Shown here: piece after piece, positions 15,392-23,342 of the stretch
How positions within the stretch are numbered: position 1 is the stretch's first letter
How the letters are laid out: every line of letters starts with the position of its first letter
Source: an uncultured Paracoccaceae bacterium
GTDB taxonomy: Bacteria; Pseudomonadota; Alphaproteobacteria; Rhodobacterales; Rhodobacteraceae
Length of the DNA: 64,000 bases
NCBI GenBank assembly: GCA_947493335.1
Contig: CANLQO010000001.1
Location: 620,001-684,000 of the forward strand
Direction of reading: 5' to 3'
The notes under the pieces: generated by a model
What the model saw: only the letters and a program-made list of their open reading frames with translations
Told to the model about the DNA's origin: nothing
The model's database searches: none
Program-made: the position numbers and the translations under genes

Positions 15392-17077
15392 ATGGCGCTG
15401 GATGAACGCAAAGGTGTCTGGAAATCAGGCAAAGGCAAGGGGCGGCACACGCCAAAGGGCCGTCAGTTGGACGACGCGGCATGGGAAGAGGTCCGCGATC
15501 TCTTGGGCGACAAGCCCCGTGACCGTGATCAGTTGATCGAATTTTTGCATTTGATTCAAGACACTTACGGTTGCCTGTCTGCCGCGCACCTGCGTGCGCT
15601 GGCCGAAGAAATGCGCCTGTCTCAGGCCGAGGTTTATGAGGTTGCATCCTTCTACGCCCATTTTGACGTGGTCAAAGAGGGCGAGCCAAAGCCACCGGCG
15701 CTTACCATCCGGGTCTGCGACAGCCTGTCATGCGAACTCGCCGGGGCGCAGCAATTGAAAGCCGCACTTGAAGATGGCCTTGACGCCTCCGAAGTCCGCG
15801 TTTTGCGGGCGCCCTGCATGGGGCGTTGCGACACCGCGCCGGTTCTGGAATTGGGCCACGCCCATATCGACCACGCCACGCCCGAAAAGGTGAAAGCCGC
15901 CATCGCGGCAGGTGACACACATGCACATATCCCAGAGTATCAAGGGTTTAGCGCTTATCAGGCCGACGGCGGCTATACCAAACTGACCGCACTTCGCAAC
16001 GAAGGCGACTGGGAAGCGGTACAGGACATTGTGCTGTCCTCGGGCCTGCGTGGCCTTGGCGGCGCCGGTTTTCCCTCTGGCAAAAAGTGGGGCTTTGTCC
16101 GCGCCAACCCCGGCCCACGCTACATGGCCGTCAACGGTGACGAGGGCGAACCCGGCACATTCAAGGACCGCTACTACCTTGAACGGGTCCCGCATCTGTT
16201 TCTAGAGGGCATGTTGATCGCGGCCTGGGCGGTTGAGGCCGACAAGGTCTTTATCTACATGCGCGATGAATACCCCGCTGTTTTGTCGATTTTGGCGACT
16301 GAAATCAAAGCCTTGGAAGACGCGGGCGTCGTCTCGCCCGGATATATCGACCTGCGCCGCGGTGCCGGAGCCTATATCTGCGGCGAAGAATCCGCGATGA
16401 TCGAAAGCATCGAAGGCAAACGCGGGTTGCCGCGTCATCGCCCGCCCTTCGTGGCGCAAGTCGGCATTTTTGGCCAGCCGACACTGGTGCACAACGTCGA
16501 GACCCTGCACTGGGTCACCCGCATCCTGCGCGAGGGGCCAGAGGTCTTGTCCGGCACGGAAAAGAACGGGCGCAAGGGGTTGCGGTCTTACTCCGTCTCG
16601 GGCCGGGTCGCCAATCCCGGCGTGCACCTTTTGCCCGCCGGATCAACGATCATGGACATCATTGCCGCCGCCGGTGGCATGGCAGAGGGGCACAGCTTCA
16701 AGGCCTATCAGCCCGGCGGTCCGTCCTCTGGTCTTTTGCCCGCGTCGATCAACGATGTTCCGCTCGACTTTGACACGCTGCAGCCGCTTGGCACCTTCAT
16801 CGGTTCTGCCGCTGTTGTCGTTCTGTCGGATCAGGACAGCGCCAAGGCCGCCGCGCTCAACATGTTGCGGTTTTTTGAGGATGAAAGCTGTGGCCAATGC
16901 ACGCCCTGTCGTGTGGGCTGTGAAAAGGCGGTCAAGCTGATGGAAAAGGATAGCTGGGATCAGGATCTGCTGGGCGAGCTTTGCACGGCCATGTCGGACG
17001 CCTCGATTTGTGGTCTGGGACAGGCCGCCCCGAACCCGATCAAGCTGGTGATGCAGCACTTCCCTGATGAGGTCTGA
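15392..17077 (+). CDS. NuoE-NuoF-type fusion, NADH/formate dehydrogenase diaphorase subunit
   Basis: This 561-residue protein fuses two electron-transfer subunits. The N-terminal part (about 30-185) is a NuoE/FdsG-like thioredoxin fold with its [2Fe-2S] cysteines in CDSLSCELAG and APCMGRCDTAP. The C-terminal part (about 200-561) is NuoF/FdsB-like, with the FMN/NAD site RGLGGAGFPSGKKW, GAGAYICGEESAMIESIEG, and the [4Fe-4S] motif ESCGQCTPCRVGCEK. Such units pass electrons between NAD and a catalytic partner such as formate dehydrogenase alpha. No such partner is adjacent. The start is the ATG after AAAGGGACGTT. Its stop overlaps the start of the oxygenase gene by one base. Confidence 0.85.
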   Translation: MALDERKGVWKSGKGKGRHTPKGRQLDDAAWEEVRDLLGDKPRDRDQLIEFLHLIQDTYGCLSAAHLRALAEEMRLSQAEVYEVASFYAHFDVVKEGEPKPPALTIRVCDSLSCELAGAQQLKAALEDGLDASEVRVLRAPCMGRCDTAPVLELGHAHIDHATPEKVKAAIAAGDTHAHIPEYQGFSAYQADGGYTKLTALRNEGDWEAVQDIVLSSGLRGLGGAGFPSGKKWGFVRANPGPRYMAVNGDEGEPGTFKDRYYLERVPHLFLEGMLIAAWAVEADKVFIYMRDEYPAVLSILATEIKALEDAGVVSPGYIDLRRGAGAYICGEESAMIESIEGKRGLPRHRPPFVAQVGIFGQPTLVHNVETLHWVTRILREGPEVLSGTEKNGRKGLRSYSVSGRVANPGVHLLPAGSTIMDIIAAAGGMAEGHSFKAYQPGGPSSGLLPASINDVPLDFDTLQPLGTFIGSAAVVVLSDQDSAKAAALNMLRFFEDESCGQCTPCRVGCEKAVKLMEKDSWDQDLLGELCTAMSDASICGLGQAAPNPIKLVMQHFPDEV

Positions 17078-17865
17078 TGCGTGATGTCCTCGACCTTGAG
17101 GCGTTTCCGTTGGATTCGCCAAAAAGTGAGGCATATCAGTCCCTTGTGGCGCGCTGCCGGTCCGAAATGGCTGGTGGCGGGCTGTTCAACCTCGATGGCT
17201 TTCTAAAACCAGAGGTCGCGCAGGCCGAGGCTCAGGCGCTGACCCCATTGATGGACAGGTCATCGTATCTTCACAAGCGTCGGCACAATATCTATTTCAA
17301 GAAGGACCTTGAGGGGGTGTCGCCAGAGCATCCCGCGCTGGCCGAGTTTGAAACCTCCAACAACACGCTTTGCAGTGACCAACTTCTGGGTTCTGTGGTG
17401 GAGGCGATTTACAACTGGAAACCGTTGCAGCACTTTCTGGCAGAGGTGATGGACAAGCCTGCGCTTTACCCGATGGATGATGCCTTGGCCGCTTTCAACG
17501 TCATGCGGTATCAAGAGGGGCAAGCGCTGAACTGGCACTTTGACCGGTCCGAATTCACGGTGACGCTTTTGCTGCAAGCCCCTGAAAAGGGTGGAGAATT
17601 TGAATATCGCACCGAGCTGCGCAGCATTGATGACCCCAATTATGACGGCGTCGCGCGGCTGCTGGCCGGAGATGACCCGCAGATGCAGCGCATGAATGTG
17701 GTGCCGGGCACCTTGAATGTGTTTCGTGGCGTGAACACGCCGCACCGGGTCACGCCGGTTGTCGGTGACCGCGCCCGGATGATCGCCGTGTTGACCTATT
17801 ACGAACGGCCCGGCGCGCGGTTCACAGCGGCCGAACAGCTTGGGTTTTATGGCCGCACGGCCTGA
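17077..17865 (+). CDS. Fe(II)/2-oxoglutarate oxygenase of the BesD/HalD-related group
   Basis: This 262-residue protein has the iron facial triad of a 2-oxoglutarate oxygenase: His154 and Asp156 in LNWHFDRSEFTVTLLLQ and His223 in GVNTPHRVTP. The likely 2-oxoglutarate-binding Arg is in DRARMIAVLTYYERPG. Overall it resembles proteins annotated as BesD/HalD-type amino-acid halogenases. In true halogenases the HxD Asp is replaced by Gly or Ala; here Asp is kept, so hydroxylation is more likely than chlorination. The substrate is unknown, perhaps a free amino acid as in that family. Its ATG overlaps the stop of the diaphorase gene (TGATG), so the two are translated together. Confidence 0.75.
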   Translation: MRDVLDLEAFPLDSPKSEAYQSLVARCRSEMAGGGLFNLDGFLKPEVAQAEAQALTPLMDRSSYLHKRRHNIYFKKDLEGVSPEHPALAEFETSNNTLCSDQLLGSVVEAIYNWKPLQHFLAEVMDKPALYPMDDALAAFNVMRYQEGQALNWHFDRSEFTVTLLLQAPEKGGEFEYRTELRSIDDPNYDGVARLLAGDDPQMQRMNVVPGTLNVFRGVNTPHRVTPVVGDRARMIAVLTYYERPGARFTAAEQLGFYGRTA

Positions 17866-17927
17866 CGGGCTTTCAAATCGCCGCGTTCGGCATTAGGTGA
17901 TTTGCATTCACGTATCAAAGGCCGCTC

Positions 17928-19826
17928 ATGTCGTTCTTCAAAAAGCTCAAGGACCGGATGTTCCGGTCGTCCTCCAAGATCGACGAAGGTCTTGATGCCA
18001 TCGTCAAAGATGGAGGCGAAGAGGAGGTGGTCGAGGTCGACACCGCCGCCGAGGACGCAGCAGCGGAGCATGCCCGGCAAGAGGCAGAAGCCCTTGCTGC
18101 ACAGGAGGCCGAGGAGGCCCGCCTAGCCGAAGAAGCCCGCCTTGCGGCGGCAGAGGCCGAAGCAGCGCGACACGCGGAAGAGGCACGTCAGGCGGAAGAG
18201 GCGCGACAAGCCGAAGAGGCACGACTGGCCGAAGAAGCCCGGCGCGCAGAGGTGGCCCGTCTTGCGGAAGAGGCGCGTCAGGCCGAGGAGGCCCGCCAAG
18301 CCGAAGAAGCGCGATTGGCCGAGGCGGCCCGCCAAGCCGAGGAGGCGCGATTGGCCGAGGCCGCTCGTGCCGCCGCAGAGGCTGAGGCAAAAGCCGCCGC
18401 AGAAGCAGCCCGGCTTGCTGCCGAACAGCAACAGGCGGCTGATGCAGCGGAAGCTGCCCGCATCGCCGCAGAGGCAGAAGCCGCAGCAGCCAAGGCAGAG
18501 GCCGAACGTCTGGCGCGTGAAGCTGAACAACAACGTCTGGCAGAAGAGGCCGCCGCTGCCGAAGCCGCTCGTCGCGCCGCCGCTGCAGAAGCAGAACAGG
18601 TAGCTCAAGAAGCCGAAGCCGCCAGACGGGCGGAAGCTGAGCGGTTGGCGCAGGAGGCAGAAGCCGCGCGGAAGGCGGAAGCTGAGCGGTTGGCAGAAGA
18701 AGCCGCGAAACAAGCCGAAGCTGCGCGACTGGCACAGGAAGCAGAGGAAGCCCGTCTGGCACAGGACGCCGACCCCGGCATGACGGAGGCCGAAATCGAC
18801 GAGCTGGCCGAGGAGATCGAAGCGCAGGTCGAAGCCGCCGCCGAGGCCGCTGCAGCCCCTCCCGTGCGCGAGGCCGTCGTCGCCCCGATGACCCGGTTGG
18901 AGCCGTCACCGCTTGATGAGGCACCCGGCGAACTGACTGAAAAGAAAGGCCTTTTGGGGCGGCTTTTTGGTCGCGAACAAAAAACTGTGGTGCGCCGAAC
19001 TCTTGATGACGACATGCTCGAACAACTCGAAGAGCTGCTGATCACCGCCGATATGGGCGTTGATACGGCACTGCGTGTCACGGCCAATATGGCCGAAGGG
19101 CGGCTGGGCAAAAAGCTTTCGGTTGATGAAATCAAAGGCCTGCTGGCCGATGAGGTGACCCGCATCATGGAACCGGTCGCACGGCCCATGCCGCTTTATG
19201 CACACACACCGCAGGTCGTGCTGGTCGTGGGTGTCAACGGATCGGGCAAGACCACGACAATTGGCAAATTGGCCAGTCAGTTCAAAGCCGCCGGAAAGTC
19301 CGTGGTGATCGCGGCAGGCGACACATTCCGCGCCGCGGCGGTGGAGCAATTGCAGGTCTGGGGCGATCGCGCCGGGGTGCCGGTGTTGACCGCGCCCGAA
19401 GGTTCTGACCCGGCATCGCTCGCCTTTGACGCCATGGCCAAGGCACAGGCTGATGGCGCGGATCTTTTGATGATCGACACAGCCGGGCGGTTGCAGAACC
19501 GCGCGGATTTGATGGAGGAACTGTCCAAGATCGTGCGGGTCATTCGCAAGAAGGACCCCGATGCGCCGCATAACACCTTGCTGGTTCTGGATGCCACGAC
19601 CGGACAGAATGCCCTGCAACAAGTTAAAGTATTTCAAGAGCTTGCGGATGTTTCCGGCTTGGTCATGACCAAGTTGGACGGGACCGCCAAGGGCGGCGTT
19701 CTGGTCGCACTTGCCGACAAGTTCGGCCTGCCCATCCATGCCATCGGGGTCGGCGAACAGATCGACGATCTGGCCCCTTTTGACCCAGAGGATTTCGCCA
19801 ACGCTCTTGTCGGCCGCGCGGGGTGA
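17928..19826 (+). CDS. ftsY: Signal recognition particle receptor FtsY with an extended Ala/Glu/Arg repeat
   Basis: FtsY is the SRP receptor GTPase that docks ribosome-nascent chains at the inner membrane. The NG domain occupies about residues 330-632: GVNGSGKTTTIGK (P loop), DTFRAAAVEQLQVW, DTAGRLQNR, TKLDGTAKGG and GVGEQIDDLAPFDPEDF. The acidic A domain is unusually long: residues about 30-290 are almost wholly Ala, Glu, Arg, Gln and Leu, in units such as AEEARQAEEARLAEEA, and should form a long charged helix. Most FtsY A domains are much shorter. Its stop overlaps the GTG of the EamA gene by four bases. Confidence 0.95.
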   Translation: MSFFKKLKDRMFRSSSKIDEGLDAIVKDGGEEEVVEVDTAAEDAAAEHARQEAEALAAQEAEEARLAEEARLAAAEAEAARHAEEARQAEEARQAEEARLAEEARRAEVARLAEEARQAEEARQAEEARLAEAARQAEEARLAEAARAAAEAEAKAAAEAARLAAEQQQAADAAEAARIAAEAEAAAAKAEAERLAREAEQQRLAEEAAAAEAARRAAAAEAEQVAQEAEAARRAEAERLAQEAEAARKAEAERLAEEAAKQAEAARLAQEAEEARLAQDADPGMTEAEIDELAEEIEAQVEAAAEAAAAPPVREAVVAPMTRLEPSPLDEAPGELTEKKGLLGRLFGREQKTVVRRTLDDDMLEQLEELLITADMGVDTALRVTANMAEGRLGKKLSVDEIKGLLADEVTRIMEPVARPMPLYAHTPQVVLVVGVNGSGKTTTIGKLASQFKAAGKSVVIAAGDTFRAAAVEQLQVWGDRAGVPVLTAPEGSDPASLAFDAMAKAQADGADLLMIDTAGRLQNRADLMEELSKIVRVIRKKDPDAPHNTLLVLDATTGQNALQQVKVFQELADVSGLVMTKLDGTAKGGVLVALADKFGLPIHAIGVGEQIDDLAPFDPEDFANALVGRAG

Positions 19827-20725
19827 GCGACTGGATCGTTGCACTCGCCGGGACACCGGAGGGGGCGCGGCTTGCAACGGCGCTGGCGCTGATGTCAGCG
19901 GTGGCCCATGCGGCCTTTGGCGCGCTGCAAAAGGGGCGGCACGATCCGTGGTTGACGCGCGGCGCGATTGACGGCTGGCTTGTCGTGATCTCGGCGCCGG
20001 TGGCGCTGTTTCTTGTACCGTGGCCATCCGGACAGGTGGCGTTGATCCTCGCAGGCGCATTGGTGATCCACTTCGGCTATAAGCTGACGATGGCGCTGGC
20101 CTATGAAAAGGCAGCATATACAGTGGTTTACCCGGTGGTTCGCGGCACCGGCCCGATTGTGACGGTTCTGGCGGCAAGCGTGATCTTTCACGAACATTTC
20201 ACCCTGACCCAGTGGGGCGGCGTGGCCTGTTTGTCAGGGGGAATCCTGTTGTTGGCGGTGCGCAATCTGGCAGAAGAAACGTTGGATATCCGCGCGTTGC
20301 GGATCGGATTGGCCTGGGCGGTGGCGGGTGGTGTTCTGGTGGCGATCTATACGACTTATGACGCTTATGGAATCCGCCAAGCCACTGATCCGTTTACGTT
20401 TTTGGCCTGGTTCTTCTTTATCACCGCGCTTGATTTTCCGCTTTTGGCGGCGTGGCGTTATCGCCGGATGACGGCACCGCCTGCGCTGGCCCCCCTGATG
20501 TGGCGCGGGATGATCGGGGCGGTCATCGCGTGGTTCAGCTTTGGCGGCGTGATGCTGGCGACACGGTTGGACAAGGTCGGCGAAGCGGCGGTTTTGCGCG
20601 AGACCTCGACCGTCTTTGCGGCCCTGATCGGCTGGCTGTTTCTGGGCGAAAAAGTGGGCCCGCGCCGCACGTTTCTGATGGCACTGGTTGCACTGGGCGC
20701 CGTGATCGTGGAAACGGGGGGCTGA
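19823..20725 (+). CDS. EamA-family (DMT) transporter
   Basis: This 300-residue protein has about ten hydrophobic segments in two EamA-like halves, with the usual short charged turns (AYEKAAYTVVYPVVRGTGPI in the first half, RLDKVGEAAVLRETSTVFAA in the second). The drug/metabolite exporters of this group move amino acids, nucleosides or other small molecules outward, but the cargo cannot be inferred. It begins with GTG at 19823 in a GTGA overlap with ftsY. The septation-protein gene follows 11 bases after its stop, so the three genes form one operon. Confidence 0.85.
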   Translation: MSDWIVALAGTPEGARLATALALMSAVAHAAFGALQKGRHDPWLTRGAIDGWLVVISAPVALFLVPWPSGQVALILAGALVIHFGYKLTMALAYEKAAYTVVYPVVRGTGPIVTVLAASVIFHEHFTLTQWGGVACLSGGILLLAVRNLAEETLDIRALRIGLAWAVAGGVLVAIYTTYDAYGIRQATDPFTFLAWFFFITALDFPLLAAWRYRRMTAPPALAPLMWRGMIGAVIAWFSFGGVMLATRLDKVGEAAVLRETSTVFAALIGWLFLGEKVGPRRTFLMALVALGAVIVETGG

Positions 20726-20736
20726 GGGAGATTTTG

Positions 20737-21348
20737 ATGAGCGAAAAGACGATCAATCCAATCCTGCGGCAAGTCCTGGAGCTTGGCCCTACGATTTTGT
20801 TTTTCCTCATTTATTTAAGGATCAAGGATGATACCTTTACCTTGGGCGGCACCGAATACACCGGATTCATCGTCGCCACGCTGATCTTTGTGCCGATCCT
20901 TTTGGTGGCGATGGCGGTCTTGTGGGCGTTGACACGGAAATTGAGCCGGATGCAAATTTTCACGGCCTTCATGGTGATCTTCTTTGGTGGCTTGACCGCC
21001 TGGTTCAACGATGAGCGGTTCTTCAAGATGAAGACCAGCATCGTCTATGGCTTCTTTGCCACGATCCTTGGGGTCGGATTGCTGCAAGGCAAAAGCTATC
21101 TTCAGTGGATCATGGGCGAATTTTTGCCCATGAAACCAGAAGGCTGGATGATCTTTACCAAGCGTGTGGCCCTGATGTTTCTGGCCCTTGCTGTCGCGAA
21201 CGAGATTATTTGGCGCACGCAAAGCACCGAACTTTGGGTGAAGCTGGAAACCTTTGCCTTTCCGGCGGTTTTATTTGTGTTTCTCTGGGCGCAGATCGTG
21301 GTGTTGCAACGCTATCTGATTGAGCCAGAGACCCCGCCAGAGACCTAG
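20737..21348 (+). CDS. yciB: YciB/IspZ-type intracellular septation membrane protein
   Basis: This 203-residue protein has five or more membrane segments and the YciB signature: INPILRQVLELGPTILFFL at the N-terminus, IFTAFMVIFFGGLTAWFNDE in the middle, and GKSYLQWIMGEFLPM followed by ALAVANEIIWR. YciB (IspZ) is an inner-membrane protein linked to septation and envelope integrity in enterobacteria. The ATG at 20737 follows GAGGGAG with good spacing. The gene is the third in the ftsY-EamA-yciB unit, an arrangement compatible with membrane biogenesis. It overlaps the converging PilZ gene by four bases. Confidence 0.9.
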   Translation: MSEKTINPILRQVLELGPTILFFLIYLRIKDDTFTLGGTEYTGFIVATLIFVPILLVAMAVLWALTRKLSRMQIFTAFMVIFFGGLTAWFNDERFFKMKTSIVYGFFATILGVGLLQGKSYLQWIMGEFLPMKPEGWMIFTKRVALMFLALAVANEIIWRTQSTELWVKLETFAFPAVLFVFLWAQIVVLQRYLIEPETPPET

Positions 21349-21671
21349 CGCATTTCGGCCAGCCCGACCGAGCTGAACCGGGTCTGCATTGACGGGCGTT
21401 TGGCGTAGCGCAGCGAATCCACCTGACGGATTGTCAGCATCGGGCGGAACATGATGCCAACGCGGTCGTTTTCTGCCCACCTTACAACGGCGTTGACCTG
21501 ATCGGCGCCCGCTTTCAGCACTACCTTGTCACCGGGGGCAAGGTCAGCGGTGTTTTCAAGCTGCGCGCCTTGTTCGTTGACGTCGATCACCTTGGCCGGT
21601 CGAATGCCAAAAGCGGTTTTTACCTGTGCCGGGAACGCAGTGGGGTAGCGATGGTTTCTGAACCTTTGCAT
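21345..21671 (-). CDS. PilZ-domain protein
   Basis: This 108-residue protein has the PilZ pattern: RNHRYPTAFPAQV carries the Arg-rich cyclic-di-GMP switch motif (R-x-x-R form), followed by DVNEQGAQLE as a variant of the D/N-x-S-x-x-G box, then VVLKAGADQVNAVVRWAENDRVGIMF. The usual Ser of the second motif is replaced here, so cyclic-di-GMP binding may be weaker or absent. The start at 21671 has AAAAGGA seven bases upstream. As a stand-alone PilZ domain it could read the signal made by the cyclases at 45476 and 46259. Confidence 0.75.
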   Translation of the reverse strand: MQRFRNHRYPTAFPAQVKTAFGIRPAKVIDVNEQGAQLENTADLAPGDKVVLKAGADQVNAVVRWAENDRVGIMFRPMLTIRQVDSLRYAKRPSMQTRFSSVGLAEMR

Positions 21672-21800
21672 GGCCAAATCCTTTTTACTCTGCGCCTTGA
21701 TACCAAGGGCGTGTAAAGGATTGGTTAGCGCCCGCCGGTCCCAAAAGTTAACGGCAGAAGCCGTCTTGACGGCTCCTTTTGCGGGGCGTATGCGAAGGGT

Positions 21801-21852
21801 GTGGCGATTTGTTACCGGATTGCGGGCCACGTTAAATATGCCGCTAAAAGGG
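21801..21852 (+). ncRNA. SAM-II riboswitch upstream of metZ
   Basis: The P1 stem is GTGGC (21801-21805) with GCCAC (21826-21830). The loop carries GATTT, ACCGG and ATTGC, and the 3' part is GTTAAATATGCCGCTAAAAG then GG. These conserved blocks and their spacing match SAM-II, the pseudoknotted S-adenosylmethionine riboswitch found in front of alphaproteobacterial methionine genes. GCGG (21822-21825) can pair with CCGC (21841-21844) to form the pseudoknot. The gene downstream (metZ) makes homocysteine, which fits feedback by SAM. Confidence 0.88.
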
Positions 21853-21863
21853 TCAGGGCGTAA

Positions 21864-21899
21864 CCCCGATACCTGTTTCCGGTGTCGGGGTTTTGTTTT
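21864..21899 (+). terminator. Intrinsic terminator between the SAM-II riboswitch and metZ
   Basis: CCCCGATACC (21864-21873) pairs with GGTGTCGGGG (21881-21890) through ten pairs with one wobble, and TTTTGTTTT follows. It begins 11 bases after the riboswitch and ends 17 bases before the metZ ATG, so it is well placed for attenuation of metZ. No minus-strand gene ends here, so the plus-strand leader is the only transcript it can stop. Confidence 0.8.
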
Positions 21900-21916
21900 G
21901 GCGAAAGGGGCCAGAA

Positions 21917-23086
21917 ATGACAGATCACAAAAAGCGCACCAAGGCCGTGCACGGCGGCGTCCGGCGCAGTCAGTACAACGAAGTCTCTGAGGCGATTTTC
22001 CTAACCCAGGGCTTTGTTTACGACACGGCTGAGGCGGCAGAGGCCCGGTTTCTGAAGGCCGGTGAGGATGAGTTCATCTATGCCCGGTATGGCAACCCCA
22101 CGGTGGCGATGTTCGAGGACCGGATCGCCGCTTTGGAGGGGGCCGAGGACGGGTTCGCCACGGCCTCTGGCATGGCGGCGGTGAACGGGGCGTTGACGTC
22201 GATGCTGCAGGCGGGCGACCACGTTGTAAGCAGTCGGGCGCTATTTGGATCCTGTCTTTATATCCTCGAAGAAGTGTTAACGCGCTTCGGGGTCGAGGTG
22301 ACATTCGTGGACGGCACGGACCTTGACCAATGGGCCAGTGCGATCCGTGCGGACACCAAGGCGGTGTTCTTTGAAAGCATGTCGAACCCCACCTTGCAGG
22401 TCATTGATATCAAAGCTGTTTCCGCGCTTGCCCATGCCGTTGGTGCGGTGGTGATCGTCGACAATGTTTTTGCGACACCGGTGTTTTCCGACGCGATCGC
22501 GCAGGGTGCGGATGTCGTCGTCTATTCCGCCACCAAGCATATCGACGGGCAGGGTCGTGCTTTGGGTGGAATTATCCTTGGCAAACAGGAGTTTATCCGC
22601 GGCACGGTGGAACCCTATATGAAGCATACCGGGGGGTCGATGTCGCCGTTTACGGCGTGGATGATGCTCAAAGGTCTGGAGACGATGGACCTGCGGGTGC
22701 GGGCGCAGGCCATGTCAGCACAGCTGCTGGCGGAGGCGTTGCAGGGGCATAAGGCGTTGAAAAACGTGATTTATCCCGGACTAAGCGATCACCCGCAGCA
22801 TGATCTGGCGATGGCGCAAATGGGCGCGGGCGGCACGGTTCTGGCGTTTGATTGCGGCTCGCAGGCGCAGGCGTTTGAGGTGCTCAACAAGTTGGAAATT
22901 GTGTTGATTTCCAACAACCTGGGTGATGCCAAATCGATTGCAACGCATCCGGCGACAACCACGCATCAAAGGCTGCCCGACGCACAGAAAGACAGCCTTG
23001 GGATCACACCGGGCTTGGTGCGGTTGTCTGTCGGCCTCGAAGATCCGGCGGATTTGGTAAACGACCTGATGCAGGCGCTGGGCTGA
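21917..23086 (+). CDS. metZ: O-succinylhomoserine sulfhydrylase
   Basis: This 389-residue PLP enzyme of the Cys/Met-metabolism family forms homocysteine from an activated homoserine and sulphide. It contains YARYGNPTVAMFEDRIAALE, FATASGMAAVNGAL, VDNVFATPVFSDAI and SATKHIDGQGRALGG, whose Lys binds PLP. The MetZ name (rather than MetY) follows from the length of about 390 and the alphaproteobacterial context. The ATG at 21917 is preceded by GAAAGGGG. Control is very probably by the SAM-II riboswitch and terminator directly upstream. Confidence 0.92.
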   Translation: MTDHKKRTKAVHGGVRRSQYNEVSEAIFLTQGFVYDTAEAAEARFLKAGEDEFIYARYGNPTVAMFEDRIAALEGAEDGFATASGMAAVNGALTSMLQAGDHVVSSRALFGSCLYILEEVLTRFGVEVTFVDGTDLDQWASAIRADTKAVFFESMSNPTLQVIDIKAVSALAHAVGAVVIVDNVFATPVFSDAIAQGADVVVYSATKHIDGQGRALGGIILGKQEFIRGTVEPYMKHTGGSMSPFTAWMMLKGLETMDLRVRAQAMSAQLLAEALQGHKALKNVIYPGLSDHPQHDLAMAQMGAGGTVLAFDCGSQAQAFEVLNKLEIVLISNNLGDAKSIATHPATTTHQRLPDAQKDSLGITPGLVRLSVGLEDPADLVNDLMQALG

Positions 23087-23102
23087 TCCGGGCGAATCAA
23101 TG

Positions 23103-23130
23103 GTTAACCCCTGCAAAACCGGGGGTTAAC
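23103..23130. other. Nine-base-pair inverted repeat after metZ
   Basis: GTTAACCCC (23103-23111) and GGGGTTAAC (23122-23130) form a perfect inverted repeat around a ten-base centre, 16 bases after the metZ stop. No T tract follows on either side, so it is not a standard intrinsic terminator. The gap up to folE2 holds three further similar motifs: GTTTAAC near 23191, GTTAAC near 23218 and CTTAAC near 23280. The repeat could be a metZ 3' stem or an operator; the sequence does not decide. Confidence 0.5.
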
Positions 23131-23249
23131 GCCCGTCAAACCCATGCACATTCGATACACAACCCATGCGGACAAAGTCCCAAAATGCCGGGTTTAACGC
23201 AGCGCACGGCGCGTTTCGTTAACCATGTCACGCCAGAATCAGCGCAAAC

Positions 23250-23269
23250 ATGTTTCGCGTGCGAAACAT
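23250..23269. promoter_or_regulatory. Perfect palindrome upstream of folE2, parS-like but two bases longer
   Basis: ATGTTTCGC (23250-23258) and GCGAAACAT (23261-23269) are exact inverted arms around GT, 73 bases before the folE2 start. The half-sites TGTTTC and GAAACA equal those of the ParB site parS, but parS has four bases between them and this has six. The palindrome at 38180 uses the same half-sites with seven. I treat it as a putative operator. Confidence 0.5.
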
Positions 23270-23342
23270 TGCATGGAATTCTTAACCACGTTGCGGGCGC
23301 GGGGCAGGCGGGGCATGCTGCCCGTCTAAGGGAGGCACGGGA

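Noticed and set aside
18004-18924. Long open frames opposite and beside the ftsY repeat, including a 306-codon minus-strand frame
   Set aside because: They arise from the simple Ala/Glu/Arg codon repeat, give low-complexity Arg/Leu/Pro or Cys/Gly/Phe protein, and the NG-domain frame is certain.
23250-23269. Palindrome considered as a true parS centromere site
   Set aside because: The distance between half-sites is six, not four, and no parAB genes are in the window; I keep it only as an operator-like palindrome.
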